Assembly: GCA_035443705.1 (NCBI GenBank) | Contig: DAORSV010000017.1 | Coordinates: forward strand, 1-24,870 | Source: CADEGZ01 sp035443705 | GTDB taxonomy: Bacteria > Pseudomonadota > Gammaproteobacteria > UBA6186 > Azoamicaceae | Direction of reading: 5' to 3' | Length of the DNA: 24,870 nt | Shown here: one piece after another, positions 9,101-15,966 of the stretch | Layout of the letters: the number at the start of each line of letters is the position of its first letter | How positions within the stretch are numbered: the first letter of the stretch is position 1 | Made by a program: the position numbers and the translations under genes | The notes under the pieces: generated by a model | Told to the model about the DNA's origin: nothing | The model's database searches: none | The model's input: the letters and a program-made list of their open reading frames with translations, nothing else

Positions 9101-9670
9101 ATTGGGTTATTAGAGGCTTTTAAGCATAACTCTGCTTACAATGATGATCACGCCTTGCATTTAAATACAATTCGTACAGCCTTGCAAGAAGCTGCACAAG
9201 TTGATTCCAAAGCGTTAAAAGAACTTATGCAATTATTATTTGAGAACTGGCAAGCAGAGGATTCGGCTACATTGGATAAAATGAAGTTTAGAGTGAGTTA
9301 TAACGAAATTCTAGCTGTTACTAAAAGAAATCTTGCACAGAATGAAGTTAGTAAATTACAAAAATCTTTAGCAGAACAAATACAGAAAGATGAACAATTA
9401 GCTAGAGAATTACAAGCTGAGTGGAATTGTGATGAAACCTTCTCTCTAGGAAATAACGTTTCCAGTATTGAAACTGTAGAAGCTAGGCAAAATTCTGATG
9501 AGCCTCCGGTTAACTCTCCTGTTGTTGTCCATTTGGCCAATCATAATTCTTTTGAACAAAATAACCCCCTTATATTAACCCAGTTTAACCAGAGCGATCC
9601 GAGTACTCCTGAAGCCCTTTCCAACCAGGAAAGGCAACCTTTAAACCAAGGAACAAGATACGGACACTAG
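6167..9670 (+). CDS. Giant effector: U-box, ankyrin repeats, coiled coil, Legionellales effector region, Ulp1-like cysteine protease
   Basis: This 1167-aa protein has five parts. Residues 10-77 form a U-box (YRCSITGQIMMEPVFTSDGH, then TYEREKIDEWL), the E2-binding fold of E3 ubiquitin ligases such as Legionella LubX. Residues about 110-360 hold ankyrin repeats (GNTSLMLSVIQGN, TALHIAASRGD, TPLHLAVQFGQ). A coiled coil lies at about 360-445. Residues about 470-715 (ITGFQYAVWALDWHMWTM, then LLPAHVVNEYC) match a pattern I associate with Legionellales effector-type proteins. Residues about 745-900 are a CE-clan protease with His823 (NAHWVG), Asp844 (YIDS), Gln877 and Cys883 (QSDYTSCGAY), the Q-x5-C spacing of Ulp1. 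A helical tail contains KDEQLARELQAE (from about 1074), like a ubiquitin-binding MIU. It probably acts in the host cytosol, both attaching and removing ubiquitin-like proteins. The function is inferred; the motifs are seen. Confidence 0.88.
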   Translation: MPKDNIIPEKYRCSITGQIMMEPVFTSDGHTYEREKIDEWLQTHNTSPKTGVNLENKNLTVNHDKRSDISDFLENNPELYDGDEVYLPKAWVEKCVMVIKQNQLQVVHQWLNKDRRLLTLKLEGNYTALHLACEFSSPELVEMLLNILKQKNNFIFTLDGIRLNPKHLNVLLEKALNLNRNDYVECELLLSLGAEVEQPESDTQNTLLHRMVIKDNKDNLEESIKWLLERKAALESRNIEGNTSLMLSVIQGNIRLTELLLKMKADIKTKNNQQQTALHIAASRGDVKMLEYLLQNTEVALALIDVQNAKGDTPLHLAVQFGQDNVISLLLEAGAYHKIKNEQGKTPIDLSIEQKKPNFIVQTVRRLKKDKLKETDRLHQVFVEQVSEIATLKTALQNQEQGFKTQIFYIQQTMEQERIKNEKLIADMQAHIKLLQPAVQEPNQSSPTALTFSPQASPCSVRIHASLSVPYVNPNDIAEFLTFVAEGEQGKAKAMLKSNRDLALVSGNVIDLSNRIFNGITGFQYAVWALDWHMWTMIKQYLPNEAAREQAQGFEKGFWVKQHGVHANLNNLIQAYQKTIHLYNAKKYTDGNTAWVQEVGGEQRLLPAHVVNEYCHPIRPFYPVPNFKDADVALPRTRTIETGEDWFYDENLGKQFGVYRSAQPVSRVRKKVGGTLGWRWGEESAELRDHQSIIALASTRIDQREELITELRTGLRCISLISTAEISKMINSSVNILSKPTETSKTTINISYQYEDNDIQAIVSARLQQLRIQNSQLFIKPIEILAAIDNIMSVQLENRLRQEARNHHGERICLIPCNLGNAHWVGMLLEFSADGKVLRAEYIDSFTTRPIIPEIFQVQLQKIYPKVYFKTRVLSQQSDYTSCGAYTIENLLTAALGIQSYEAAEIIRSLHLEALRQYNPNFHNAFNERQRNNRPSTATLHEQLGYLYESNPIRFSTQELNRIFSIKQHLFILPEKIQIGLLEAFKHNSAYNDDHALHLNTIRTALQEAAQVDSKALKELMQLLFENWQAEDSATLDKMKFRVSYNEILAVTKRNLAQNEVSKLQKSLAEQIQKDEQLARELQAEWNCDETFSLGNNVSSIETVEARQNSDEPPVNSPVVVHLANHNSFEQNNPLILTQFNQSDPSTPEALSNQERQPLNQGTRYGH

Positions 9671-9733
9671 AAATCACTATGTGGATTAAAATTAGTTAAA
9701 TATATAACTAGTAAAATTTTAGTGTTTTAATCT
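9671..9733. other. Short AT-rich spacer between the effector gene and the Tn3-type end
   Basis: It holds a weak hairpin (AGTTA/TAACT) and AT-rich symmetry, but no clear T-run terminator. The insertion point of the Tn3-type end lies at its right edge. Confidence 0.3.
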
Positions 9734-9771
9734 GGGGTCGCCTCAGAAAACGGAATTTAAAGCACGTTAAG
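9734..9771. mobile_element. Tn3-family terminal inverted repeat (Tn21/Tn501 type), single copy
   Basis: The 38 bases begin GGGGTCGCCTCAGAAAACGG and end in GCACGTTAAG. They match the well known 38-bp Tn21/Tn501-type repeat closely and have its exact length. It faces the resolvase gene at 9807-10445. I found no second, inverted copy and no tnpA in the window, so this is one end of a decayed or deleted transposon. Confidence 0.85.
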
Positions 9772-9806
9772 CTTTTGTAGATGGGGTTTGAGACCCAGCG
9801 GAACAG

Positions 9807-10445
9807 TTAAGTCAGATAGATAAGATTAGTTTTTTTGCTTTTTAAAAGCTTTTTCCCATCTTTCCTCAAGGCACCATTTGGATCAACATGTCTATACAAT
9901 GTTTGCCGGCTCACCTTAAGTTCACGGCACAGATCACCTACTTTTGTTTCTGGTTTTCCCATTGCTACCATAGAGAGCCTTACTTTAGCAGCAGTCATCT
10001 TGAATGGAGCTCCACCTTGATGACCGCGAGCACGTGCAGAAGCAAGTCCAGCTTTCGTACGTTCTGAAATTAATTCTCGCTCAAATTCTGCAAGTGCTGC
10101 AAAAATAGCAAACACTAATTTTCCAGCGGGTGTCGTTGTATCAATAGATGCCCCATGCCCCGTTAATACTTTAAAACCAATACCACGCTCTACTAATTCA
10201 AGAACTGTATTGATAAGATGGCGCAAGTTTCGGCCTAAACGATCTAGCTTCCATACAACAAGGGTATCGCCAGCACGTAAAGCTTTTAACACAGATAAGA
10301 GACCAGGGCGTGCATCAATCTTACCAGATGCATAGTCCTGATAAATATTCGCTACATCAACACCCACTGAGAGAAGAGCATCTTTCTGCAAATCAGTTTG
10401 TTGCGACCCGTCCTGTTTTGATACCCGTATATATCCCATTAACAT
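9807..10445 (-). CDS. tnpR: Tn3-type resolvase / small serine recombinase
   Basis: From ATG 10445 the protein is 212 aa. The catalytic domain begins MLMGYIRVSKQDG with nucleophile Ser9, followed by VVWKLDRLGRN and FERELISERT. The C-terminus is a Hin-type helix-turn-helix (VGDLCRELKVSRQTLYRHV). Such enzymes resolve cointegrates at a res site. The frame extends upstream to 10514, but ATG 10445 has AGGAG seven bases before it and gives the canonical N-terminus. It lies just inside the Tn3-type repeat at 9734-9771, so it is most likely the tnpR of that transposon, though without tnpA it can only recombine res sites. Confidence 0.9.
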   Translation of the reverse strand: MLMGYIRVSKQDGSQQTDLQKDALLSVGVDVANIYQDYASGKIDARPGLLSVLKALRAGDTLVVWKLDRLGRNLRHLINTVLELVERGIGFKVLTGHGASIDTTTPAGKLVFAIFAALAEFERELISERTKAGLASARARGHQGGAPFKMTAAKVRLSMVAMGKPETKVGDLCRELKVSRQTLYRHVDPNGALRKDGKKLLKSKKTNLIYLT

Positions 10446-10460
10446 TATTAGTCTCCTAAA

Positions 10461-10569
10461 CGTTCGATTATGAGACAAAGCAATCTGGCTCAAAAACAAG
10501 CTCAGATAAGTCACTTAATTCGTATTTTATTCTATGTTCCATAAAGGATAATAACATCGATTTGTGACA
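10461..10569. promoter_or_regulatory. Possible res-site subsites upstream of the resolvase
   Basis: CGTTCGATTATGAGACA (10461-10477) and CGATTTGTGACA (10558-10569) share the form CGATT-GACA in the same orientation, resembling half-sites bound by Tn3-type resolvases. They lie where a res site is expected, just upstream of the gene. The subsite layout is not clear enough to be sure. Confidence 0.3.
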
Positions 10570-10604
10570 AAGACACTCCGCCAAATAAGAATTTATAAAT
10601 CATA

Positions 10605-10633
10605 TTGACTTTTTATTTATTCGTAACTACAAT
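10605..10633 (+). promoter_or_regulatory. Sigma70-like promoter of brnTA
   Basis: TTGACT (10605-10610), then 17 bases, then TACAAT (10628-10633). Transcription would start near 10640, only about two bases before the brnT ATG at 10642. No Shine-Dalgarno sequence precedes that ATG, so the mRNA may be leaderless. Confidence 0.65.
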
Positions 10634-10641
10634 TAAATTAT

Positions 10642-10920
10642 ATGAAAATTGATTTTGATCCTGAAAAATCTAATAAAAATATCCGAGAACGAGGATTGGC
10701 ATTCGAGCTAATAGTCGAGTTTGATTGGGAGACAGCGATTTATGCTGAAGATATTAGGAGTTTATATGCAGAACGGCGGTTTATTACGATTGGGTATATA
10801 GGACAACGTTTACACGTGGTTTGTTTTACGCCTATTAAAGGAGGGATAAGAGCGATCAGTTTTAGAAAAGCTAATTTACGTGAGGTGAAACGATATGAGA
10901 AAGAAACCATTAACCAATAA
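10642..10920 (+). CDS. brnT: BrnT-family ribonuclease toxin
   Basis: The 92-aa product has the BrnT pattern: start KIDFDPEKSNKNIRERGLAF, an acidic middle with DWETA, the strand GYIGQRLHVVCFT, and RAISFRKANLREVKRYE at the end. BrnT has a RelE-like fold and cleaves RNA to stop translation; BrnA neutralises it. The length fits the family. It overlaps brnA by 26 bases, toxin first, which is the known brnTA order. On a plasmid it most likely kills or stalls cells that lose the plasmid. The promoter places the transcript start almost at the ATG. Confidence 0.92.
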   Translation: MKIDFDPEKSNKNIRERGLAFELIVEFDWETAIYAEDIRSLYAERRFITIGYIGQRLHVVCFTPIKGGIRAISFRKANLREVKRYEKETINQ

Positions 10921-11185
10921 AATTGGAGAAGTGCGAGAATTAACCCGAGAAGATCTGAGAGCGATGCGCCCAGCTAAAGAGGTGTTGCCAGATTCTTTAT
11001 TAACATTATTACCTCGCCGAAAAGTGGGGCAGCGAGGACAGCAAAAACAGCCAACGAAAGTACCTGTTACTTTGCGTTACAGCCCAGAAGTTGTGAAGTA
11101 CTTTAAGACCACTGGCAAAGGCTGGCAAATACGGATGGATGAAGCTTTAAAAGAATGGATCAAAAATCATCCACATGCTGCATAA
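10895..11185 (+). CDS. brnA: BrnA-family antitoxin
   Basis: The 96-aa product has the BrnA signature VTLRYSPEVVKYFKTTGKGW followed by QIRMDEALKEW, a ribbon-helix-helix DNA-binding C-terminus. The variable N-terminal part should bind BrnT. ATG 10895 lies inside brnT with GAGGTG (10882-10887) seven bases upstream, so it is translated from the same message. In this family BrnA represses its own promoter, alone or with BrnT, so regulation at 10605-10633 is expected. A terminator follows at 11217-11255. Confidence 0.92.
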   Translation: MRKKPLTNKIGEVRELTREDLRAMRPAKEVLPDSLLTLLPRRKVGQRGQQKQPTKVPVTLRYSPEVVKYFKTTGKGWQIRMDEALKEWIKNHPHAA

Positions 11186-11216
11186 CATAATAGAGTTCGC
11201 CCTAATGAGCGGTTGC

Positions 11217-11255
11217 AACCCCTATCAAAATCCTATCAATAGGGTTAGTTTTTTT
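11217..11255 (+). terminator. Rho-independent terminator of brnTA
   Basis: The arms AACCCCTAT (11217-11225) and ATAGGGTT (11239-11246) pair with one bulge. They are followed by AG and a run of seven T (11249-11255). The site is 32 bases after the brnA stop. Confidence 0.6.
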
Positions 11256-11302
11256 AATATGATAGCATTTCTATCGTAACCTCTAGAGCTTTGTGATTGA
11301 AA

Positions 11303-11389
11303 ATGAACATCGGCTACCGAACCTCCACAACTGATCAGGTTTCTGGGTTTGTAATAGATTTTTTATTAATAATGCAAGTTTTGGTATAA
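11303..11389 (+). pseudogene. Truncated serine recombinase N-terminus (about 16 recognisable codons)
   Basis: ATG 11303 opens a 28-codon frame whose first residues, MNIGYRTSTTDQVSGF, match the start of small serine recombinases, including the GY-R-S nucleophile region. Similarity stops after GF and a stop follows at 11387-11389, so only the very 5' end survives. It differs from the other recombinases in the window, so it comes from another enzyme. The break lies just upstream of the next effector gene, suggesting that the effector was joined here by recombination. Confidence 0.6.
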
Positions 11390-11414
11390 TCTGCCAATGC
11401 TGACATTTCGGAGG
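11383..11414 (+). promoter_or_regulatory. Extended -10 promoter and strong ribosome site of the second giant effector
   Basis: TATAAT at 11385-11390 is preceded by TG at the extended -10 position. No strong -35 is present at 17 bases. GGAGG (11410-11414) stands seven bases before the ATG at 11422. Together they make the clearest expression signals among the effector genes. Confidence 0.55.
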
Positions 11415-11421
11415 ACGGTAG

Positions 11422-14400
11422 ATGAACTTGATAGAAGCCATTAAACAAAATAATAAAAAAGAAGTTTTTAGACTTTTAGATAAAAAAACAGACCTATTTG
11501 GGAAAAAATTTATTGATGAGGTCGATTCAGAATGTGAGGGAAGCCCTTTATATTGGGCAGCTGCTAATGGTTATGGTCATTTTATAGGCCCTTTGGTTAA
11601 AGCAGGAGCTGATGTCAATAAGCTAGATAAGTATGGCAGAACGCCAGTTTTTATCGCTGCTCAAAATGGGCATGCGGCAGCAATCACTCAACTTAAATAC
11701 GCAGGCGCAGATGTGGATATACCGAACAGCAATGGCATAACTCCAGTTTATGCCGCTGCTCAATTTAGGTATGCAGCAGATGTGATACGCGAACTGAGAA
11801 TCGCAGGTGCAAATGTGAATACGCCGGATAGAGATGGCAGAACGCCAGTTTTTATCGCTGCTCAAAATGGGCATGCGGCAGCAATCACTCAACTTAAATA
11901 TGCAGGCGCAGATGTGGATATACCGAACAGCAATGGCATAACTCCAGTTTATGTTGCCGTTGAAAATAGGCATGTGGAAACAGTGGCTGCTCTGCTAGAA
12001 GCTGGAGCGGATGCGGGTGTTGGCCCATCATGGGAGGAGAAAACAACGCCATTGGAGCAAGCTCGTAAAAAAGGTTATGAAGAAATCGTTAATCTATTGA
12101 AAAAACATTTCGAAAACAAGAGGATTAAGTCATCAGCTAATTTACATCAACAAAGTAATTTGTCTGGCTCATATCAAGTCGATTGGGAACGAACAGACGC
12201 TTGGAGAGACTTGAGTGAGCCAATGAGTTCTGTAGAGGCAATTAAAAATAATAATCAAAAAGAATTTTTTAGACTTTTAAATAAGGCTTTTGTGTTAACT
12301 GTTAGTATAGTTGATTTAGTGCAAGCAGGAATAGATGTCAATAAGAAAAATGATGGTGGCGAAACGTCGGTTTGTATTGCTGCTGCAAAGGGGCATGCAG
12401 ATGTGATAAGGGCACTAAAAGCGGCAGGCGCAAATGTAAATACGCCAAATGCAAATGGCGAAACGCCGGTTTGTATTGCTGCTGTAAAGGGGCATGCAGA
12501 TGTGATAAGGGCACTAAAAGCGGCAGGCGCAAATGTAAATNNNNNNNNNNNNNNNNNNNNNNNNNNNNNNNNNNNNNNNNNNNNNNNNNNNNNNNNNNNN
12601 NNNNNNNNNNNNNNNNNNNNNNNNNNNNNNNNNNNNNNNNACGCAAAATAAAAATTACGAAAGTCCACTTCATATCGCAGCTAAAAATGGCGATATAGAT
12701 GTAATAAAAGCACTAACGATTTCAGGTGCAAATTTGAATGTGATAGATCAGAATCACAAAAAGCCTTATGAACATGCTAAAGGACAGGAAGCAATAGACT
12801 TACTGACCCCCGTGCATAAAAATACGTATACTTCGGACAACATATTTGAAGAGGAGGAACAAACCACGGTTTCTTTCCATACTACCTCGTCACCACCAGT
12901 AGTAAATGATTTTAATTATCCTTGTTTAAGTCGTGAAGGCTTTGTTCTTGGCGGCGTTGTTGATATCCCAGGAAGAGTTGCAGAAGAACCTGACCTTGAT
13001 GGAATTAAGTCAATAAAAAAGGGGTTTCAGAGCCCACACGTTAAACAAAAAAAATCCTCAAACGTAATACATTATCAAGGGCTTAAAGCAGATAGAAGCA
13101 GACTAAAAATAAATTCTGCCTATCAATATGAAGATAATGACATTCAAGTCATTTTATCTGCTCGCTTACAGCAGCTACAGATACAAAATAAACAACTGTT
13201 TACCAAACCTTTGGCAGTATTGGCTGCTGTTGATAATATTGTAGGTACTCAACTAGAGCATAGATTAAAACAAGAACAAGAAGCAAACAATCACCGATGC
13301 GCATGTGTTCTTCTTATCCCATGTAATTTAAGGAATGCACATTGGGTAGGAATATTATTAGAATTGAGAATAGATAGAACAATCTCTCGTGCTGAATATG
13401 TGGATTCAAATGACTCTCATCCTACCGTTCCAAGCACATTCCAAGAGCAATTGCAAAATGTTTATCCAAACGCACCTCTTATTACAGTACGTAAGTCATT
13501 ACAACAAACAGATGGCTCTAGCTGTGGTGCATACACTATTGAGAACTTACTGACGGCAGCTTTAGGTATTCAATCACCTGAAAATTCCGAAATCATTCGT
13601 CGTTTGCACCTAGAAGCTTTGGAACAATATAACCTAGGTTTTTATTCAGCCTTCTATGAACGCCAAAAAAACAATCGCCCAACCACGGTTACACTTCACC
13701 AGCAGCTTGGATATGTAAATAAGTTAAAAGATATCTGGTTTTCGAAACCAGAGCTGAATCGAATACTGATGATTAAGAGGTGCGTATCTAGCTTGCCAGA
13801 AAAAATCCAAAGCGATTTATTGCAAGCTTTTGAATATAAATCTACTTACGAGGATGACCATGCTGCGCATTTAAATACGATTCGAAAGGCTCTGAAAGAA
13901 GCCGCACAACATGAATCTAAATCCTTAGTAGAGCTGATACAATTATTATTTGACCAGGACTGGCAGCCAGGTATGCCACTGCCGTTAGAGCAGAAATTTA
14001 GGGTTGATTACAATGAAATTCTGGCGATTACCAAGACTAATCTTGCAGTGGAAAAAGTTAACAGTTTACAGCAATCTTTAGCAGAAAAAATACAGAAAGA
14101 CGAACAATTTGCACTAAAATTACAAGCAGAATTATGGAGTGATACTGTTGCGTCCAATGTAGATCAAAACGAGGTAGCAAAGTTTTTGAAGCTTGTTGCA
14201 GAAGGAGAACAAGTCAAAGCAGAAGAGATGCTAAATGACAATTGCGATTTAGCATTGATTCCTGGCGATGTTACCGATTTATCCAACCGTACGTTCAGGG
14301 GCATCACAGGCTTTCAATATTCGATATGGGCACTTGACTGGCACATGTGGACAATGTTACTTAAATACATGTCCTTTGCTTCTACAGCCAAGCAAGCACA

Positions 14401-15289
14401 ATCCATGGAAACTGGGATCTGGGTTAAGGAACACGGTCTTTCCGCCTCTTGGAAGGACCTCATTGATGCCATCCACACATACATTGATTTATGTAATAGA
14501 TCGTCTTTAAAAAAAGTGACAACTCAATGGAAGACACAAGTGGGAACTGCACAACGCTTATTACCCGCTCATGTTGTAAACGAGTATTGCAGACCGGACA
14601 GACCTTTTGAACCTTGTCCAGACTTTACAACACCTTGTCTTCCGCGCACACGGGATACGAAACAGGGAGAGTGGTTTACTGCAACATGCGACAATGAAGG
14701 GCTTGGTACTACGTTTGCTTATTTTCGTTATAAGAATGAATCAGCTCGCCCAATGCTTGCTGGTCATGACAACGCGAATCTTGGGCGTCGTGCGCCAGGT
14801 CGCGTGATGTCAGACTACAGAGCATGCGAAACACTTTTGACCACCCGTCTACAGCAACGTAATGAACTGTTTATCGAACAGCTCATTATGCCTATATTGA
14901 GAACATTTATCAATATACCATCATATGGGCCGATTGATATAATTTTAGATTATTTAGGTATGAATACTGTAGTTCAAAAACAACATCAATCTTCAGGCGA
15001 TTCAAATCATAGCCCTAGTACCAGCCATCCGGTACTTACAAACTTGCAAAATAGACCACAGCCTTCAAGGAAATTCGATGACAGTCTTTTTTTAAGACCA
15101 GTAAAGGCACAAAGAGGGGTGGCGTTAGGAAATGGAAGGGTAGAAGCAAATGTTAACCAACCACCACCTCCCCCTATGCTTCATGCATTTTTGCCTGCTA
15201 ACCCTATTAATTCACAATCTTTCGTACGATCAGCTGATCAGCAGCAAGTAGAGAGACCGCATAACCGATCTGAAAGTCCGCGACGGTAA
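11422..15289 (+). CDS. Giant effector: ankyrin repeats, Ulp1-like cysteine protease, Legionellales effector region (interrupted by an N gap)
   Basis: I read 11422-12540 and 12641-15289 as one gene; the frame change comes only from the 100-N placeholder. Without Ns it encodes 1255 aa. The first part has module NLIEAIKQNNKKEVFRLL and ankyrin repeats. A second module (VEAIKNNNQKEFFRLL, near 12230) starts another ankyrin set that runs into the gap and resumes after it (TQNKNYESPLHIAAKNGD). A Ulp1-like protease follows: His at 13340-13342 (NAHWVG), Asp at 13403-13405 (YVDS), Cys at 13523-13525 (QTDGSSCGAY, with Gln six residues before Cys). Its helical tail carries KDEQFALKLQAE. The Legionellales region comes last (ITGFQYSIWALDWHMWTM, LLPAHVVNEYC), then a proline-rich tail with PPPPP. 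Protease and Legionellales region are in the opposite order to the protein at 6167-9670, and no U-box is seen. Probably acts on ubiquitin or a relative in host cells. Confidence 0.85.
11633..11752 (+). repeat. Near-identical ankyrin-coding repeat, copy 1
   Basis: These 120 bases recur at 11834-11953 with one mismatch (AAATAC against AAATAT). The offset of 201 bases equals 67 codons, two ankyrin repeats. Such identity within ankyrin DNA suggests recent duplication or gene conversion. Confidence 0.85.
11834..11953 (+). repeat. Near-identical ankyrin-coding repeat, copy 2
   Basis: This matches 11633-11752 at all but one position, in the same orientation and reading frame. Confidence 0.85.
12361..12540 (+). 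repeat. Tandem 99-bp ankyrin repeats abutting the assembly gap
   Basis: 12361-12441 and 12460-12540 are almost identical and offset by exactly 99 bases (33 codons). They encode GETPVCIAA-KGHADVIRALKAAGANVN. The assembly stops at the end of the second copy, as expected when repeats exceed read length or collapse. Confidence 0.85.
12541..12640. other. Assembly gap of 100 N inside the ankyrin-coding region
   Basis: The round size indicates a placeholder. Codons are complete on both edges, and reading straight from 12540 to 12641 keeps ankyrin register (NVN then TQNKNYESP, aligned with NVN then TPNANGETP). The real insert should therefore be zero or a multiple of about 99 bases. The frame break across 100 N is an artefact. 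Confidence 0.9.
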
Positions 15290-15508
15290 CTACATAGCCC
15301 TGAAGGAGAGCATAAAAATGTGTGGGGTCAATAATTAAAAAATGTTAATTTAATAGCTTCTTTATTTGGCAGCTTGACGGAAGTGTCCATAAAAAAAGAT
15401 TGTTTTATCAGAACGAATAGCGTAAAATTGTTGGCGTTAAACGTGTACAAATACCATCCAATTTAATTGGTTTTTATGTTTTATTAACAAGAATTTTTAA
15501 AAATAGAC
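15290..15508. other. Intergenic region between convergent genes, possible terminator at 15458-15475
   Basis: CCAATTTAATTGG (15458-15470) followed by TTTTT could end transcription of the effector gene, although the stem is short. AATTAA/TTAATT symmetry lies at 15333-15350. No gene is seen. Confidence 0.3.
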
Positions 15509-15952
15509 TTAATCTGGTAAAAAATCATTGTTAAGACATTGCTCTAAGTTAAAAGGGCAAAATTTAGGAAAATCTTTTTTATCTATGCCTGTTTGTTCGG
15601 ATGCAATAATTAGCGCTTTTTTATACGCATGATCGAATTGCAATTCTATCTCTGGTTTCAAGCTTGGACTTTCTTGTAGTAAATCAGTTATTTCAAACCG
15701 TTGATTTTCTATAGTAAGCGTCCAGCTTTTGCTGCGCCTTATAGGTTGAAACTCCCATTTTAGTAAATGCGCTATTAAAACAGAAAGATGACTGAAAAGA
15801 GATCTCTTATTACTTTTACCCATGCTTTCAATTTCCTCAGCAATATTATCGATATCGATTTCCTCAAATTTCTTTTGTTTCAGCAACTCTGCATTTTCCA
15901 TAGCCCAGGCATAAAAGTCTTTTTCATAAGAATGATGATTAAGATGACCCAT
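15509..15952 (-). CDS. DUF29-family protein
   Basis: The 147-aa product matches the DUF29 pattern: YEKDFYAWAMENAELLKQKK, then DIDNIAEEIESMGKSNKRSL, then HLLKWEFQP and the RSKSW-TI segment. DUF29 proteins are small, mostly helical and of unknown function. They are widespread in cyanobacteria and gammaproteobacteria and often sit on mobile DNA. ATG 15952 has GGAG ten bases upstream and lies 14 bases after the stop of the resolvase gene on the same strand, so the two probably share a transcript. Confidence 0.85.
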   Translation of the reverse strand: MGHLNHHSYEKDFYAWAMENAELLKQKKFEEIDIDNIAEEIESMGKSNKRSLFSHLSVLIAHLLKWEFQPIRRSKSWTLTIENQRFEITDLLQESPSLKPEIELQFDHAYKKALIIASEQTGIDKKDFPKFCPFNLEQCLNNDFLPD

Positions 15953-15966
15953 AGTTTTAATCTCCG

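Noticed and set aside
11247..11265. PmrA-box-like TTAAT element upstream of an effector gene
   Set aside because: Only one half-site resembles the Legionella PmrA element; the tandem repeat is missing, and AT-rich DNA gives such words by chance.
12361..12540. Regular repeats considered as a CRISPR array
   Set aside because: The unit is 99 bp, codes for ankyrin repeats in frame and has no spacers; no cas genes are present.
12372..12698. Cys/Lys-rich plus-strand frame across the N gap
   Set aside because: It is an out-of-frame reading of the ankyrin repeats and depends on the artificial Ns.
15324..15329. GGGGTC as a possible second Tn3-type end
   Set aside because: Only the first six bases match the Tn3-family end, and the orientation is direct, not inverted.
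10580..15375. TTATTTGGC shared, inverted, between 10580-10592 and about 15360-15370
   Set aside because: The match is only about nine bases and the flanks do not align well enough to call a repeat.
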